Made by a program: the position numbers and the translations under genes. Shown piece by piece: positions 16,076 through 28,185 of a DNA stretch of 64,000 bases; the first letter of the stretch is position 1, and each line of letters starts with the position of its first letter. The notes under the pieces were generated by a model. It was not told the DNA's origin. It did no database searches and worked only from the letters and a program-made list of their open reading frames with translations. Source of the stretch: Citrobacter sp. wls619 (lineage in GTDB: Bacteria; Pseudomonadota; Gammaproteobacteria; Enterobacterales; Enterobacteriaceae); assembly GCF_005281345.1 (NCBI RefSeq), contig NZ_SZXJ01000095.1, positions 337,872-401,871 of the forward strand, written 5' to 3'.

Positions 16076-17578
16076 ATGAGCGCACCCCTGCTAATTGCCC
16101 GCACGCCGGACACCGAACTGTTTTTACTGCCAGGTATGGCCAACCGTCACGGGCTGATTACCGGCGCAACCGGGACCGGTAAAACCGTCACGCTACAGAA
16201 GCTGGCCGAATCGTTGTCCGAGATTGGCGTGCCGGTCTTTATGGCCGATGTGAAAGGTGACTTAACCGGCGTAGCCGAGGAAGGACAAGCCTCTGAAAAG
16301 CTGCTCGCCCGCCTGAAAAATATCGGCATTACCGACTGGCAACCGCATGCTAATCCGGTCACGGTGTGGGATATCTTCGGCGAAAAAGGTCACCCCGTGC
16401 GGGCCACGGTATCTGACCTCGGCCCGCTGCTGCTGGCCCGCTTGCTGAATCTCAACGATGTACAGTCCGGCGTGCTGGATATTATCTTCCGCATTGCCGA
16501 TGACCAGGGTCTGTTGCTGCTCGATTTCAAAGACCTGCGGGCCATTACCCAGTACATTGGCGATAACGCTAAATCCTTCCAGAACCAGTACGGCAACATC
16601 AGCAGCGCCTCGGTCGGGGCTATCCAGCGCGGACTGCTGTCGCTGGAGCAGCAGGGCGCGGCGCACTTCTTTGGCGAGCCGATGCTGGACATCAAAGACT
16701 GGATGCGTACCGATGCCAGCGGCAAAGGGATGATCAACATCCTCAGCGCCGAGAAGCTCTACCAGATGCCCAAACTGTACGCCGCCAGCCTGCTGTGGAT
16801 GCTCTCCGAACTGTACGAACAATTGCCGGAAGCGGGCGATCTGGAGAAGCCAAAACTGGTGTTCTTCTTCGATGAAGCGCATTTGCTGTTCAATGATGCC
16901 CCGCAGGTGCTGCTGGATAAGATCGAGCAGGTCATCCGCCTGATCCGCTCGAAAGGGGTCGGCGTGTGGTTCGTCTCGCAAAACCCGTCGGATATTCCGG
17001 ACAACGTACTCGGCCAGTTGGGCAACCGTGTGCAGCACGCCCTGCGCGCCTTCACGCCGAAAGATCAGAAAGCGGTGAAAACCGCGGCGCAAACTATGCG
17101 CGCCAATCCGGCATTTGATACCGAAAAAGCCATTCAGGAGCTGGGCACCGGCGAGGCGCTAATCTCGTTTCTGGACGCCAAAGGCAGCCCGTCGGTGGTT
17201 GAGCGAGCGATGGTGATTGCACCGTGTTCACGGATGGGACCGGTGACGGATGACGAACGCAACGGGCTAATTAATCACTCCTCGCTGTACGGCAAATATG
17301 AGGAAGAGGTCGACCGTGAATCCGCCTATGAACGTTTGCAGCAAGGCGTGCAGGCCAGCACCGGGCAGCAAAATACGCCTCCCGCCAACGGTAAAGCAGT
17401 CGAGGTGGACAGCGGTATTCTCGGCGGGTTGAAGGATATTCTGTTTGGCAGCACCGGACCACGCGGCGGCAAGCGCGATGGCGTGGTACAAAGCGTAGCG
17501 AAAAGCGCGGCGCGACAGGTCACCAATCAGATAATCCGGGGGATGTTGGGGAGTTTGATGGGCGGGAGAAAACGCTAG
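16076..17578 (+). CDS. yjgR: YjgR, HerA/FtsK-like ATPase of unknown role (DUF853)
   Basis: 500 aa from ATG 16076 with GGAGG 8 bp upstream; the slightly longer frame from 16061 lacks a site. Walker A GATGTGKT (residues 30-37) and Walker B-like [12 protein letters not shown] are present, plus an arginine-rich sensor region ([20 protein letters not shown]). The C-terminus is Gly/Arg-rich ([12 protein letters not shown]). The fold is that of HerA/VirB4-type motors. It is conserved in enterobacteria beside idnR but has no assigned function that I know of. Confidence 0.9.
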   Translation: MSAPLLIARTPDTELFLLPGMANRHGLITGATGTGKTVTLQKLAESLSEIGVPVFMADVKGDLTGVAEEGQASEKLLARLKNIGITDWQPHANPVTVWDIFGEKGHPVRATVSDLGPLLLARLLNLNDVQSGVLDIIFRIADDQGLLLLDFKDLRAITQYIGDNAKSFQNQYGNISSASVGAIQRGLLSLEQQGAAHFFGEPMLDIKDWMRTDASGKGMINILSAEKLYQMPKLYAASLLWMLSELYEQLPEAGDLEKPKLVFFFDEAHLLFNDAPQVLLDKIEQVIRLIRSKGVGVWFVSQNPSDIPDNVLGQLGNRVQHALRAFTPKDQKAVKTAAQTMRANPAFDTEKAIQELGTGEALISFLDAKGSPSVVERAMVIAPCSRMGPVTDDERNGLINHSSLYGKYEEEVDRESAYERLQQGVQASTGQQNTPPANGKAVEVDSGILGGLKDILFGSTGPRGGKRDGVVQSVAKSAARQVTNQIIRGMLGSLMGGRKR

Positions 17579-17592
17579 TGTCCGTGTTGCTG

Positions 17593-17667
17593 TGCCGGAT
17601 GGAGGCGTAAACGCCTTATCCGGCCTACGGGCCCAGGTAGACCTGATAAGCGCAGCGCCATCAGGCA
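17593..17667. repeat. REP/BIME element
   Basis: TGCCGGATGGAGGCG...CGCCTTATCCGGCCTAC followed by an inverted GATAAGCGCAGCGCCATC unit, between convergent yjgR and lptG. Confidence 0.85.
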
Positions 17668-17683
17668 CTGCGCTTTACTGTGA

Positions 17684-18766
17684 TTACGACCTACGCAGCA
17701 TCAGCCACAGACTAATCAGCAGGAAGCTGGCACTTGGCAGCAGCGCGCCGATAATCGGCGGAATGCCGTATACCAGCGTCAGCGGGCCAAAGATTTGGTC
17801 CAGCACATAGAACACAAAGCCAAAGCTAATCCCCGTCACCACGCGCACGCCCATCGGGACGCTACGCAGCGGGCCAAAGATAAACGACAGCGCCATCAGC
17901 ATCATGACCGCCACAGACAGCGGCTGGAAGACTTTGCTCCACATATTGAGCTGATAGCGTCCGGCGTCCTGGCCGCTCGACTTCAGGTATTTCACGTAAT
18001 TATGCAGGCCGCTAATCGACAGCGCATCCGGGTCCAGTGCCACCACACCGAGCTTGTCCGGCGTAAGGTTGGTTTTCCACGTCCCGCTCACCGTTTGCGA
18101 GCCGGTGATTTGCTTCGGATCGGTCAGGTTAGATTCATCCACCTGCGACAAACGCCAGACCTTCTGCTCCGGGTCAAACGTCGCGCTTGCGGCATAACGT
18201 ACCGACTGCAGACGGCGCTTGTCGTTAAAGGAATAGATGCTAATCCCGCCTAATTCGGCGTCGCCTTTCACCCGCTCGATGTAAACAAAGCTGTCGCCGT
18301 CTTTCGCCCACAGCCCTTGCTGGGTAGACAGCAGCGAACCGCCGTACATCTGCTGCGCACGGTAGTTACGTGCCATCTGTTCACCCTGCGGCGCCACCCA
18401 TTCACCAATGGCCATCGTCAGCAGCACCAGCGGAATCGCGGTTTTCATCACCGACAGCGCCACCTGCATACGGGTAAAACCGGACGCCTGCATCACCACC
18501 AGCTCACTGCGCTGAGCCAGCATGCCCAGCCCCAGCAACGCGCCGAGCAGTGCCGCCATCGGGAAGAAGATTTGGATATCTTTCGGTGCGCTAAGCAGGG
18601 TATACAGCCCGGCGCCCATTGCATCGTAGCTCCCCTGCCCGGCTTTTTTCAGCTGGTCGACAAACTTGATGATCCCGGAGAGCGACACCAGCATGAACAA
18701 CGTCATCATGATGGTGGTAAAAATGGTTTTACCGATATAGCGGTCAAGTACACCAAAGGGCTGCAT
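17684..18766 (-). CDS. lptG: LPS export ABC permease LptG
   Basis: 360 aa, YjgP/YjgQ family. Three N-terminal and three C-terminal hydrophobic segments flank a large periplasmic β-jellyroll region (about residues 100-270). With LptF and the ATPase LptB it extracts lipopolysaccharide from the inner membrane and passes it to LptC. Its start overlaps the lptF stop by one base (TAATG-type), so it is translationally coupled. Confidence 0.96.
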   Translation of the reverse strand: MQPFGVLDRYIGKTIFTTIMMTLFMLVSLSGIIKFVDQLKKAGQGSYDAMGAGLYTLLSAPKDIQIFFPMAALLGALLGLGMLAQRSELVVMQASGFTRMQVALSVMKTAIPLVLLTMAIGEWVAPQGEQMARNYRAQQMYGGSLLSTQQGLWAKDGDSFVYIERVKGDAELGGISIYSFNDKRRLQSVRYAASATFDPEQKVWRLSQVDESNLTDPKQITGSQTVSGTWKTNLTPDKLGVVALDPDALSISGLHNYVKYLKSSGQDAGRYQLNMWSKVFQPLSVAVMMLMALSFIFGPLRSVPMGVRVVTGISFGFVFYVLDQIFGPLTLVYGIPPIIGALLPSASFLLISLWLMLRRS

Positions 18767-19866
18767 TATACCGCTCCTTTACGCATAAAACGGGCACGCA
18801 AGCGACGCATCGGCACCGTATCCCAGAGGTTAAGCACAATCGCCAGTGCCAGATAGGCCAGGTTAACCACCCACATCCAGAACACCGGGTCCAGCTTACC
18901 TTTCCCGCCGTTCGACTTCAGCGACGTCTGCACCAGGAAGAACAGCAAATAGAGCAGCATGGCTGGCAGCATGGACAGTACGCGCCCCTGACGCGGGTTA
19001 ACCACGCTCAGTGGGACAACCATCAGCGCCATCATAAATACGGTGAATACCAATGTGATACGCCAGTGCAGCTCCGCACGGGCCCGATCGTTGTCGGTAT
19101 TCCACAGCGTGCGCATGTTCATCTGGTCGGTATCGTTGGGGTCCAGCGCCACGGCCTGATGGCCAATAATTGCCTGGTAGTCCTGGAAATCGGTAATGCG
19201 GAAATCACGCAGCAGCGCGGTCCCTTCAAAGCGCGTCCCTTTGTTCAGCACCACGACCTGAGAGCCGTCACGCAACTGAGTCAGATGTCCGGAATCAGCC
19301 ACCACCACCGAAGGACGGGCGTTGCCTTTCGGGCGGATTTGCGCGAGGAACACATCTTTGAAGCTGCTACCGTCAACGCTTTCGATAAACAGCACCGAAC
19401 CGCCGTTCGTTGCCTGCTGGAATTGCCCTTGAGCAAGCGCCGCCATGCCGGGGTTCGCTTTCGCTTCCGCCAGCACTTCGTCCTGATGTCTGGAGGACCA
19501 TGGTCCAGCCCACATTACGTTGACTGCCGCAACGATACTGGTGAACAACGCCAGCACCATCGCCGCTTTTACCAGCACAGCCTTGCTCAGCCCGCAGGCG
19601 TGCATGACCGTAATTTCACTTTCGGTATACAGTTTGCCCAGCGTCATTAGCAGCCCAAGGAACAGGCTTAAGGGCAAGATAAGTTGCGCCATTTCTGGCA
19701 CGCCCAGCCCCAGCAGCGAGAGCACCAGATTTGCCGGGATATCACCGTCAACCGCCGCACCCAGGATCCTGACCAACTTTTGACAAAAGAAGATCAAAAG
19801 CAGGATGAATAGGATCGCCAGTTGGCTTTTGAGCGTTTCCCGAACCAGATATCTTATGATTATCAC
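18766..19866 (-). CDS. lptF: LPS export ABC permease LptF
   Basis: 366 aa, the partner of LptG, beginning MIIIRYLVRETLKSQLAILF with the same six-segment topology and central periplasmic domain. Divergent from pepA; the 266-bp gap (19867-20132) holds the promoters of both transcription units. Confidence 0.96.
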   Translation of the reverse strand: MIIIRYLVRETLKSQLAILFILLLIFFCQKLVRILGAAVDGDIPANLVLSLLGLGVPEMAQLILPLSLFLGLLMTLGKLYTESEITVMHACGLSKAVLVKAAMVLALFTSIVAAVNVMWAGPWSSRHQDEVLAEAKANPGMAALAQGQFQQATNGGSVLFIESVDGSSFKDVFLAQIRPKGNARPSVVVADSGHLTQLRDGSQVVVLNKGTRFEGTALLRDFRITDFQDYQAIIGHQAVALDPNDTDQMNMRTLWNTDNDRARAELHWRITLVFTVFMMALMVVPLSVVNPRQGRVLSMLPAMLLYLLFFLVQTSLKSNGGKGKLDPVFWMWVVNLAYLALAIVLNLWDTVPMRRLRARFMRKGAV

Positions 19867-20129
19867 TTTAAATACGCCCGTAAAAACCCGTCTTTTGCCG
19901 GAATTTAGCTTGTTTCATGGCTTAAACGTCATTTATTCTCTTGAGTCGTCGAAATCGTCGCTAAGATCATTATACTCAACGGATCCACCTCTCAGAAATT
20001 GTTCTGACGTGCCAATGCCGTAATAACGTTAAGATTAACACGAAGTCACCGCAACAGCGGGTATGAGTTACGAAAGCTTGCAATTCTATCCGTAGCCACC
20101 GCCGTTGTCTTTAAGATTCAGGAGCGTAG

Positions 20130-21644
<1,515 letters not shown>

Positions 21645-21657
21645 GTTTGAGATTGCC

Positions 21658-21732
21658 CCGTAGGCCGGATAAGCGCAGCGCCATCCGGCAAAACGCCTGA
21701 TGGTGGCGCTAATGCGCCTAATCAGACCTACG
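21658..21732. repeat. REP/BIME element
   Basis: TAGGCCGGATAAGCGCAGCG and facing GATGGTGGCGCTAATGCGCC unit between pepA and holC. Confidence 0.85.
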
Positions 21733-21781
21733 GTGTGCATCATGGCTACGCATTTAAATCCACCACAAGAAGCCCCATATT

Positions 21782-22225
21782 ATGAGAAACGCAACGTTCT
21801 ATATTCTGGACAATGACAACACCGTCGATGGCTTAAGCGCCGTTGAGCAACTGGTGTGTGAAATTGCCGCAGAACGTTGGCGCGCGGGCAAGCGCGTATT
21901 GATCGCCTGCGAAGATGAAAAACAGGCCATACGCCTGGATGAAGCATTGTGGGCAAGACCGGCAGAGAGTTTTGTGCCGCATAATCTGGCGGGTGAAGGC
22001 CCCAGAGGCGGCGCGCCGGTAGAAATAGCCTGGCCGGAGAAACGCAACAGCAGCCCGCGCGACCTGCTCATCAGTTTGCGCGTTGGCTTTGCAGATTTTG
22101 CCACCGCTTTCACAGAAGTGATAGACTTCGTTCCTTACGAAGATTCTTTGAAACAATCGGCACGCGATCGCTACAAAGCTTACCGCGTGGCTGGTTTTAA
22201 CCTGAATACGGCAACCTGGAAATAA
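21782..22225 (+). CDS. holC: DNA polymerase III subunit chi
   Basis: 147 aa matching HolC: N-terminal [13 protein letters not shown] and C-terminal FNLNTATWK. Chi links the clamp loader (through psi) to SSB. The stop codon overlaps the valS start (TAATG at 22223-22227), so the two are translationally coupled. Confidence 0.96.
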   Translation: MRNATFYILDNDNTVDGLSAVEQLVCEIAAERWRAGKRVLIACEDEKQAIRLDEALWARPAESFVPHNLAGEGPRGGAPVEIAWPEKRNSSPRDLLISLRVGFADFATAFTEVIDFVPYEDSLKQSARDRYKAYRVAGFNLNTATWK

Positions 22226-25080
22226 TGGAAAAGACATACAACCCACAAGATATCGAACAGCCGCTTTACGAGCACTGGGAAAAGCAGGGCTATTTCAAAC
22301 CTAACGGCGATGAAAGCAAAGAGTCCTTCTGCATCATGATCCCGCCGCCGAACGTCACCGGCAGTTTGCATATGGGTCATGCTTTCCAGCAAACCATCAT
22401 GGACACCATGATTCGCTACCAGCGCATGCAGGGTAAAAACACCCTGTGGCAGGCCGGTACCGACCACGCGGGTATCGCCACCCAAATGGTGGTTGAGCGT
22501 AAGATTGCCGCTGAAGAAGGTAAAACTCGCCACGACTACGGTCGCGAAGCGTTTATCGATAAAATTTGGCAGTGGAAAGCGGAATCCGGCGGCACCATTA
22601 CCCGTCAGATGCGCCGCCTGGGCAACTCTGTTGACTGGGAGCGCGAGCGCTTCACTATGGATGAAGGTCTTTCCAATGCCGTGAAAGAAGTCTTCGTTCG
22701 CCTGTACAAAGAAGACCTGATTTACCGTGGCAAGCGCCTGGTGAACTGGGACCCGAAACTGCGCACCGCTATCTCTGACCTGGAAGTGGAAAACCGCGAG
22801 TCTAAAGGCTCCATGTGGCACATCCGTTATCCGCTGGCCGACGGCGCGAAAACCGCAGACGGTAAAGATTACCTGGTCGTTGCCACTACTCGTCCAGAAA
22901 CCGTACTGGGTGATACCGGCGTGGCTGTGAACCCGGAAGATCCGCGCTATAAAGATCTGATTGGCAAATTCGTCATTCTGCCGCTGGTTAACCGCCGCAT
23001 TCCGATCGTCGGTGATGAACACGCCGATATGGAAAAAGGCACCGGCTGCGTGAAGATCACTCCGGCACACGACTTTAACGACTATGAAGTCGGGAAACGT
23101 CACGGCCTGCCGATGATCAACATTTTGACCTTTGATGGTGATATTCGCGAAACCGCGGAAGTGTACGACACCAAAGGTGAAGAATCCGACGTTTATTCCA
23201 ATGAAATTCCGGCTGAGTTCCAGAAGCTGGAACGCTTTGCCGCGCGTAAAGCCGTGGTTGCGGCCGTTGATGCGCTGGGCCTGCTGGAAGAAATTAAACC
23301 GCACGACCTGACCGTTCCTTACGGCGACCGTGGCGGCGTGGTTATCGAACCGATGCTGACCGACCAGTGGTACGTCCGTGCCGACGTGCTGGCGAAACCG
23401 GCGGTTGAAGCGGTTGAGAACGGCGACATCCAGTTCGTACCGAAGCAGTACGAAAACATGTACTTCTCCTGGATGCGCGACATTCAGGACTGGTGTATCT
23501 CCCGTCAGCTGTGGTGGGGTCACCGTATCCCGGCATGGTATGACAACGACGGCAACGTCTACGTTGGCCGCACCGAAGACGAAGTGCGTCAGGAAAACAA
23601 CCTCGGCGCCGACGTTGCGCTGCGTCAGGACGAAGACGTTCTGGATACCTGGTTCTCCTCCGCGCTGTGGACCTTCTCTACCCTCGGCTGGCCGGAAAAT
23701 ACCGACGCGCTGCGTCAGTTCCACCCAACCAGCGTGATGGTTTCCGGCTTTGACATCATCTTCTTCTGGATTGCCCGCATGATCATGATGACCATGCACT
23801 TCATCAAAGATGAAAACGGCAAGCCGCAGGTGCCGTTTAAGACCGTCTACATGACCGGTCTGATTCGTGACGACGAAGGCCAGAAGATGTCCAAGTCCAA
23901 AGGTAACGTTATCGACCCGCTGGATATGGTCGACGGTATCTCCCTGGCAGATCTGCTGGAAAAACGTACCGGCAACATGATGCAGCCGCAGCTGGCTGAG
24001 AAAATTGCCAAGCGTACCGAGAAACAGTTCCCGGACGGCATCGAGCCGCACGGTACCGACGCCCTGCGTTTCACCCTGGCGGCGCTGGCCTCTACCGGTC
24101 GCGACATCAACTGGGATATGAAGCGTCTGGAAGGTTACCGTAACTTCTGTAACAAGCTGTGGAACGCCAGCCGCTTCGTGCTGATGAACACCGAAGAGCA
24201 GGATTGCGGCTTCAACGGCGGCGAAATGACCCTGTCTCTGGCGGACCGCTGGATCCTGGCTGAATTCAACCAGACCGTCAAAGCGTACCGCGAAGCGCTG
24301 GATAACTTCCGCTTCGACATCGCCGCGGGCATCCTGTACGAGTTCACCTGGAACCAGTTCTGTGACTGGTATCTGGAGCTGACTAAGCCGGTAATGACCG
24401 GTGGTTCCGAGTCTGAACTGCGCGGCACCCGTAATACGCTGGTTACCGTGCTGGAAGGTCTGCTGCGTCTGGCGCACCCGATTATTCCGTTCATCACCGA
24501 AACCATCTGGCAGCGCGTGAAAGTGATTTGCGGCAACACCGCTGACACCATCATGCTGCAGCCGTTCCCGGAATATAACGCTGCACAGGTTGATGAAGCC
24601 GCGCTTGCTGATACCGAATGGCTGAAACAGGCGATTGTTGCCGTACGTAACATCCGTGCGGAAATGAACATCGCCCCGGGCAAACCGCTGGAGCTGTTGC
24701 TGCGCGGTTGCAGCGCTGACGCGATGCGTCGCGTGAACGACAACCGTAGCTTCCTGCTGAACCTGGCACGTCTGGAAAGCATTACCGTGCTGCCAGCCGA
24801 TGACAAAGGCCCGGTCTCCGTGACCAAAATCATCGACGGCGCCGAGCTGCTGATCCCGATGGCTGGCCTCATCAACAAAGAAGATGAACTGGCGCGTCTG
24901 GCGAAAGAAGTGACGAAAATCGAAGGTGAGATTGCCCGTATCGAAGGCAAGCTTTCCAACGAAGGTTTTGTCGCTCGCGCACCGGAAGCCGTGATCGCCA
25001 AAGAGCGTGAGAAACTGGACGGTTACGCCGAAGCCAAAGCGAAGCTGATTGAGCAGCAGGCGGTCATCGCCGCGCTGTAA
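22225..25080 (+). CDS. valS: valyl-tRNA synthetase
   Basis: 951 aa class I synthetase. The HIGH-type motif is HMGH (49-52) in [19 protein letters not shown] is in [14 protein letters not shown] near residue 555. An editing domain lies between, and the C-terminal arm is a coiled coil ([20 protein letters not shown]). Strong codon bias produces long antisense open frames that are not genes. Confidence 0.98.
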   Translation: MEKTYNPQDIEQPLYEHWEKQGYFKPNGDESKESFCIMIPPPNVTGSLHMGHAFQQTIMDTMIRYQRMQGKNTLWQAGTDHAGIATQMVVERKIAAEEGKTRHDYGREAFIDKIWQWKAESGGTITRQMRRLGNSVDWERERFTMDEGLSNAVKEVFVRLYKEDLIYRGKRLVNWDPKLRTAISDLEVENRESKGSMWHIRYPLADGAKTADGKDYLVVATTRPETVLGDTGVAVNPEDPRYKDLIGKFVILPLVNRRIPIVGDEHADMEKGTGCVKITPAHDFNDYEVGKRHGLPMINILTFDGDIRETAEVYDTKGEESDVYSNEIPAEFQKLERFAARKAVVAAVDALGLLEEIKPHDLTVPYGDRGGVVIEPMLTDQWYVRADVLAKPAVEAVENGDIQFVPKQYENMYFSWMRDIQDWCISRQLWWGHRIPAWYDNDGNVYVGRTEDEVRQENNLGADVALRQDEDVLDTWFSSALWTFSTLGWPENTDALRQFHPTSVMVSGFDIIFFWIARMIMMTMHFIKDENGKPQVPFKTVYMTGLIRDDEGQKMSKSKGNVIDPLDMVDGISLADLLEKRTGNMMQPQLAEKIAKRTEKQFPDGIEPHGTDALRFTLAALASTGRDINWDMKRLEGYRNFCNKLWNASRFVLMNTEEQDCGFNGGEMTLSLADRWILAEFNQTVKAYREALDNFRFDIAAGILYEFTWNQFCDWYLELTKPVMTGGSESELRGTRNTLVTVLEGLLRLAHPIIPFITETIWQRVKVICGNTADTIMLQPFPEYNAAQVDEAALADTEWLKQAIVAVRNIRAEMNIAPGKPLELLLRGCSADAMRRVNDNRSFLLNLARLESITVLPADDKGPVSVTKIIDGAELLIPMAGLINKEDELARLAKEVTKIEGEIARIEGKLSNEGFVARAPEAVIAKEREKLDGYAEAKAKLIEQQAVIAAL

Positions 25081-25087
25081 AAATCGT

Positions 25088-25179
25088 GCCTGTACGTTTG
25101 CCGGATGGCGCTACGCTTATCCGGCCTACAGGTACCGCCAACACAGGTTGGATAAGCGGAGCGCATCCGACCTGTGTTG
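25088..25179. repeat. REP/BIME element
   Basis: TTGCCGGATGGCGCTACGCT / TATCCGGCCTACAGG plus a second inverted unit GGATAAGCGGAGCGCATCC between valS and yjgM. Confidence 0.85.
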
Positions 25180-25256
25180 AATTATCCTCGCTTGCACTTC
25201 CCCTCTTCGCAGTGGTATTAACTGCATATGTCTCACTTTTATGTCATGAGTTCGCT

Positions 25257-25760
25257 ATGAGTGTCATTACGCCTGTCTCGGCGACGCTGCGTCGCATTGC
25301 TGCCGACGATAACCCCGCCATTGCCTGTGTGATCCGCCAGGTCTCCGCCGAATACGGCCTGACCGCCGATAAAGGTTACACGGTGGCCGATCCGAATCTG
25401 GATGAGCTGTTCCAGGTGTACAGCCAGCCGGGCGCGGCCTACTGGGTGGTTGAGCAGAATGGTCAGGTGGTGGGCGGCGGCGGCGTCGCGCCGTTAGGCT
25501 GTAGCGAGCCGGACATTTGCGAGCTGCAAAAGATGTACTTTTTGTCGAGCGTGCGCGGTCAGGGGCTGGCGAAAAAGCTGGCGCTGATGGCGCTGGATCA
25601 CGCCCGCGAGCAGGGTTTTAAGCAGTGCTATCTGGAAACGACCGCGTTTCTGACTGAAGCTATTCGTTTGTATGAACATTTAGGGTTTGAGCACATCAGC
25701 GAAGCGCTTGGCTGCACCGGCCACGTCGATTGCGAAGTAAGGATGTTAAAGCCCCTCTGA
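25257..25760 (+). CDS. yjgM: GNAT-family N-acetyltransferase
   Basis: 167 aa from ATG 25257, the usual YjgM length; the open frame continues upstream only through the REP element. The acetyl-CoA-binding motif is [20 protein letters not shown], preceded by ELQKMYFL, and the C-terminal YEHLGFEHI completes the GNAT fold. Substrate is not clear from sequence; an O-acetylserine/homoserine-related role has been suggested for the E. coli protein, from memory. Confidence 0.85.
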   Translation: MSVITPVSATLRRIAADDNPAIACVIRQVSAEYGLTADKGYTVADPNLDELFQVYSQPGAAYWVVEQNGQVVGGGGVAPLGCSEPDICELQKMYFLSSVRGQGLAKKLALMALDHAREQGFKQCYLETTAFLTEAIRLYEHLGFEHISEALGCTGHVDCEVRMLKPL

Positions 25761-25786
25761 CTTCACGCCGAGGGGCCATGTCGGCC

Positions 25787-26617
25787 TTACTGCATCTCAG
25801 CTGAAAGCATCAGACGAATTACGCCAGCCGCACGAGCTGTTGGCAGCTTCAGGACCTGAGTCCAGAGATCCTGCACAATCTCACAGGCGATCTTCTCTTT
25901 GCCAATCCCTTTATTCGGGTCGGCCATAATCTGAATGTCATCTCCATAGCGCTGTACCAGTCCGGGGCTGATCGCTTGTAAATCCTGCAGCGCCAGCTGT
26001 TTTTCTTCGGCCGTCACCGTATGTTTATCCGGGCCATAGGCGGCGCGCATCATTCCCATATCGCCCACCATCCGCCGACTCATAATCTCACGCGGGACAA
26101 GATGTACCGGGTTAATGCCCCCTTTCACCGCCGGAAACAGGAAACGGAAACATTCGTCATCACCCACCTTTTCCACCGCGGCAATCTGCTCGAGGTTAAT
26201 CTTCATATACTCAATGACGTTAGCATCAGGTGCTTGCTGCAAACGTGCCATCTGTAGCTGAAGGATTTGCGGTTGTATGGCGTCGATAACCTGCTGCTCG
26301 CTTTTGCCCTCGTTCTTCATCTGCACGGCCTGGGTGATGATTTTTTGTGTTAGCGCAGGCTCCTGCTCCCTAATCACCTGAAACACCGGATTGGCGCGCA
26401 TCGCCTTGTCAAACTTCTGCTCTTCGGTCAGTCCATATTCCGGGCTTTCACGCGGGATCAGGTAGTGCACATCAAAAATATTCCATGCAATAATCGCGAC
26501 CACAAAAATCACCGCGCCGGAGATCTTGCCTACCCAGCCTTTTTTGCGAAACATGCCGACGACGATAGCAATCACCGCCCCGATATAGCCCGCCAACAGT
26601 ACGTGTGCCCAGTTCAT
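25787..26617 (-). CDS. uncharacterised inner-membrane-anchored protein (276 aa)
   Basis: Two hydrophobic segments at residues 5-22 and 31-48 (HVLLAGYIGAVIAIVVG and ISGAVIFVVAIIAWNIF) are followed by a soluble domain of about 225 residues, rich in Gln and Glu helices (QQVIDAIQPQILQLQMARLQ), with two Cys. No catalytic motif is recognised. AAGGATGG lies 3 bp upstream of the ATG. It fills the place between yjgM and miaE. I do not assign a function; a membrane-anchored structural or chaperone-like role is only a guess. The gap 26618-26786 to miaE is empty. Confidence 0.75.
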   Translation of the reverse strand: MNWAHVLLAGYIGAVIAIVVGMFRKKGWVGKISGAVIFVVAIIAWNIFDVHYLIPRESPEYGLTEEQKFDKAMRANPVFQVIREQEPALTQKIITQAVQMKNEGKSEQQVIDAIQPQILQLQMARLQQAPDANVIEYMKINLEQIAAVEKVGDDECFRFLFPAVKGGINPVHLVPREIMSRRMVGDMGMMRAAYGPDKHTVTAEEKQLALQDLQAISPGLVQRYGDDIQIMADPNKGIGKEKIACEIVQDLWTQVLKLPTARAAGVIRLMLSAEMQ

Positions 26618-26786
26618 TAACCATCCTTATTCAAATCAATATGCATGTCGGGGATATATTTCCCCGTTGTGTGTTCTGATTATTACGGTAGAGACAATGG
26701 TTTTCCAGCCACCAGAATTTATCTGCAGGTATCAGGAAGAGGAGAGATGGCGCGGCAATCATGGCGAGCCGCGCCGGGACAGCGTA

Positions 26787-27545
26787 TTACGCGGGAACGC
26801 CGCTGTGAAAGCGGAATTCATCATCAGGAGACAGGATCAGCGATGCTTCCACTTCACCAAAGAATCGCACCCGGGCGCTGATGTCATCGGTTGAAATCTG
26901 CTGTGCCAGCGCCAGGTAATCCTGATAATGGCGCGCTTCTGATCGCAGCAGCGACAGATAAAACGCCTGTAAATCCTCATCCAGGTACGGTGCCAGCGCC
27001 GCGAACCGTTCACAGGAGCGCGCCTCAATGTAAGCCCCGCAAATGAGCTTATCAATCAGCGTTAATGGCTCGTGGGTGCGTACCTCTTTGAGCATGCCTT
27101 TGGCGTAACGGCTGGCGGTAATTTTGATGTAGGGGATGTTGCGGCTCATCATCGCCTCGCGCACCTGCCAGAAGTGATGCAGCTCTTCTTTGATCAGCAA
27201 CACCATGCTGTCGATAAGCTTGCGCCCCCACGGATCGTCGGTCTGCGGCATCACGCTTTTGCTGATCTGTTTATTCAGTGCAATAAAGTCAGGTTCCTCT
27301 CCCTCTCTGAACGCGAAGGCCTCGTAGGGTTTCAGCCAGTCCAGCAACGCCTGTGAACCGGCTTTGTCAGCAACATATTTACGCACCAACAGCATCGCTG
27401 TTTGCGCCGCTTTCAGCTCGCAGACGAGGTGATCGGTCAGTAACAGGGGAAGATTCGCCGGGTCCTGCGCTTTATCAAGCCATGCCTGGGGTGTTTTGCA
27501 GTGCAGAAAATTGAGGATTGGGGAGAGTATTTGCGGGTAATCCAT
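26787..27545 (-). CDS. miaE: tRNA-(ms2io6A37) hydroxylase
   Basis: 252 aa from ATG 27545, the family's usual start and length. The diiron ligand motifs of the ferritin-like fold are seen in KEELHHFWQV, EARSCERF and EARHYQDY. The enzyme hydroxylates the isopentenyl side chain of 2-methylthio-N6-isopentenyl-A37 in tRNAs reading UNN codons; oxygen is required. It is found in Salmonella and other enterobacteria but not in E. coli K-12, one reason for not assigning the window to that species. Confidence 0.93.
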   Translation of the reverse strand: MDYPQILSPILNFLHCKTPQAWLDKAQDPANLPLLLTDHLVCELKAAQTAMLLVRKYVADKAGSQALLDWLKPYEAFAFREGEEPDFIALNKQISKSVMPQTDDPWGRKLIDSMVLLIKEELHHFWQVREAMMSRNIPYIKITASRYAKGMLKEVRTHEPLTLIDKLICGAYIEARSCERFAALAPYLDEDLQAFYLSLLRSEARHYQDYLALAQQISTDDISARVRFFGEVEASLILSPDDEFRFHSGVPA

Positions 27546-27558
27546 ACGTTGTCCTTGC

Positions 27559-27584
27559 CCTACGGCAGCAAACACTGCCGTAGG
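27559..27584 (-). terminator. hairpin between rraB and miaE
   Basis: A perfect 10-bp inverted repeat, CCTACGGCAG / CTGCCGTAGG, with a 6-base spacer, just after the rraB stop codon. Without a T-run it may stabilise the transcript 3' end or reduce read-through into miaE. Confidence 0.5.
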
Positions 27585-27596
27585 TCAGCAGATGAC

Positions 27597-28022
27597 TTAG
27601 TGACGCACGCCGTCATCATCTTCGTCGACGAAGTCTTCATCGTCGCCGTCTTCACCTTCTTCGCCGTTCGGGTCTTCGAAATAGGTGCCCCAACCGTCGT
27701 ATTCCACATCATATTTTTCAGCCAGGTTCATCAGTTGCTCAACCTGAGCGTCAATCAACTCGGCATTCAGAGCACATTCGCTCAGGATGTCACAGCAAAT
27801 AACCGTGTCGCCTTCTTCCACTTCCAGCTCTTCCGGCTCGGTCACTTCATAACCCAGCTTGAAGGCTTCTACAGCCGCTTTTTCCAGGGTTTCAAAGTCG
27901 TCCGCGGAAAGGTGATGCTCGATGGTGTACAGCGCGTCTGGATCGCTGCCATCTTCGAGTAACTCTTCAATAATCAAGCGCGTTTCTTCACGCTGTTCTT
28001 CCAGTAGTTCCGGGTTGGCCAT
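27597..28022 (-). CDS. rraB: RNase E activity regulator RraB
   Basis: 141 aa from [15 protein letters not shown]; the start is set by the family. Highly acidic throughout, ending [13 protein letters not shown]. RraB binds the C-terminal scaffold of RNase E and changes degradosome composition and mRNA decay. Divergent from argI, with ARG boxes between. Confidence 0.95.
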   Translation of the reverse strand: MANPELLEEQREETRLIIEELLEDGSDPDALYTIEHHLSADDFETLEKAAVEAFKLGYEVTEPEELEVEEGDTVICCDILSECALNAELIDAQVEQLMNLAEKYDVEYDGWGTYFEDPNGEEGEDGDDEDFVDEDDDGVRH

Positions 28023-28119
28023 GGCTCGTTCCTCATAATGTCCTGCCGATACTCTTATTGTCACATACCGCTGACATTGCCTCCACCTTTCCAGGAAAGA
28101 TTTGTTAAACAAGGTTGCA

Positions 28120-28158
28120 AATGAATAAACATCCATATAAATTGAATTTTAATTCAAT
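28120..28158. promoter_or_regulatory. tandem ARG boxes upstream of argI
   Basis: Two 18-bp ArgR sites separated by 3 bp, the standard hexamer-binding layout. Box 1 (28120-28137) has TGAAT-AAAC-ATCCA, and box 2 (28141-28158) is the perfect palindrome TGAAT-TTTA-ATTCA. ArgR with arginine should repress argI. Confidence 0.9.
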
Positions 28159-28185
28159 AAATGGCTTAAGCCATGCGAGGGAACC

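Noticed and set aside
22180..24477. 765-codon open frame antisense to valS
   Set aside because: Arises from strong codon bias of valS; sequence is low-complexity in style, with no domain and no ribosome site.
25086..25256. N-terminal extension of yjgM
   Set aside because: It lies within a REP element; family length fits the start at 25257.
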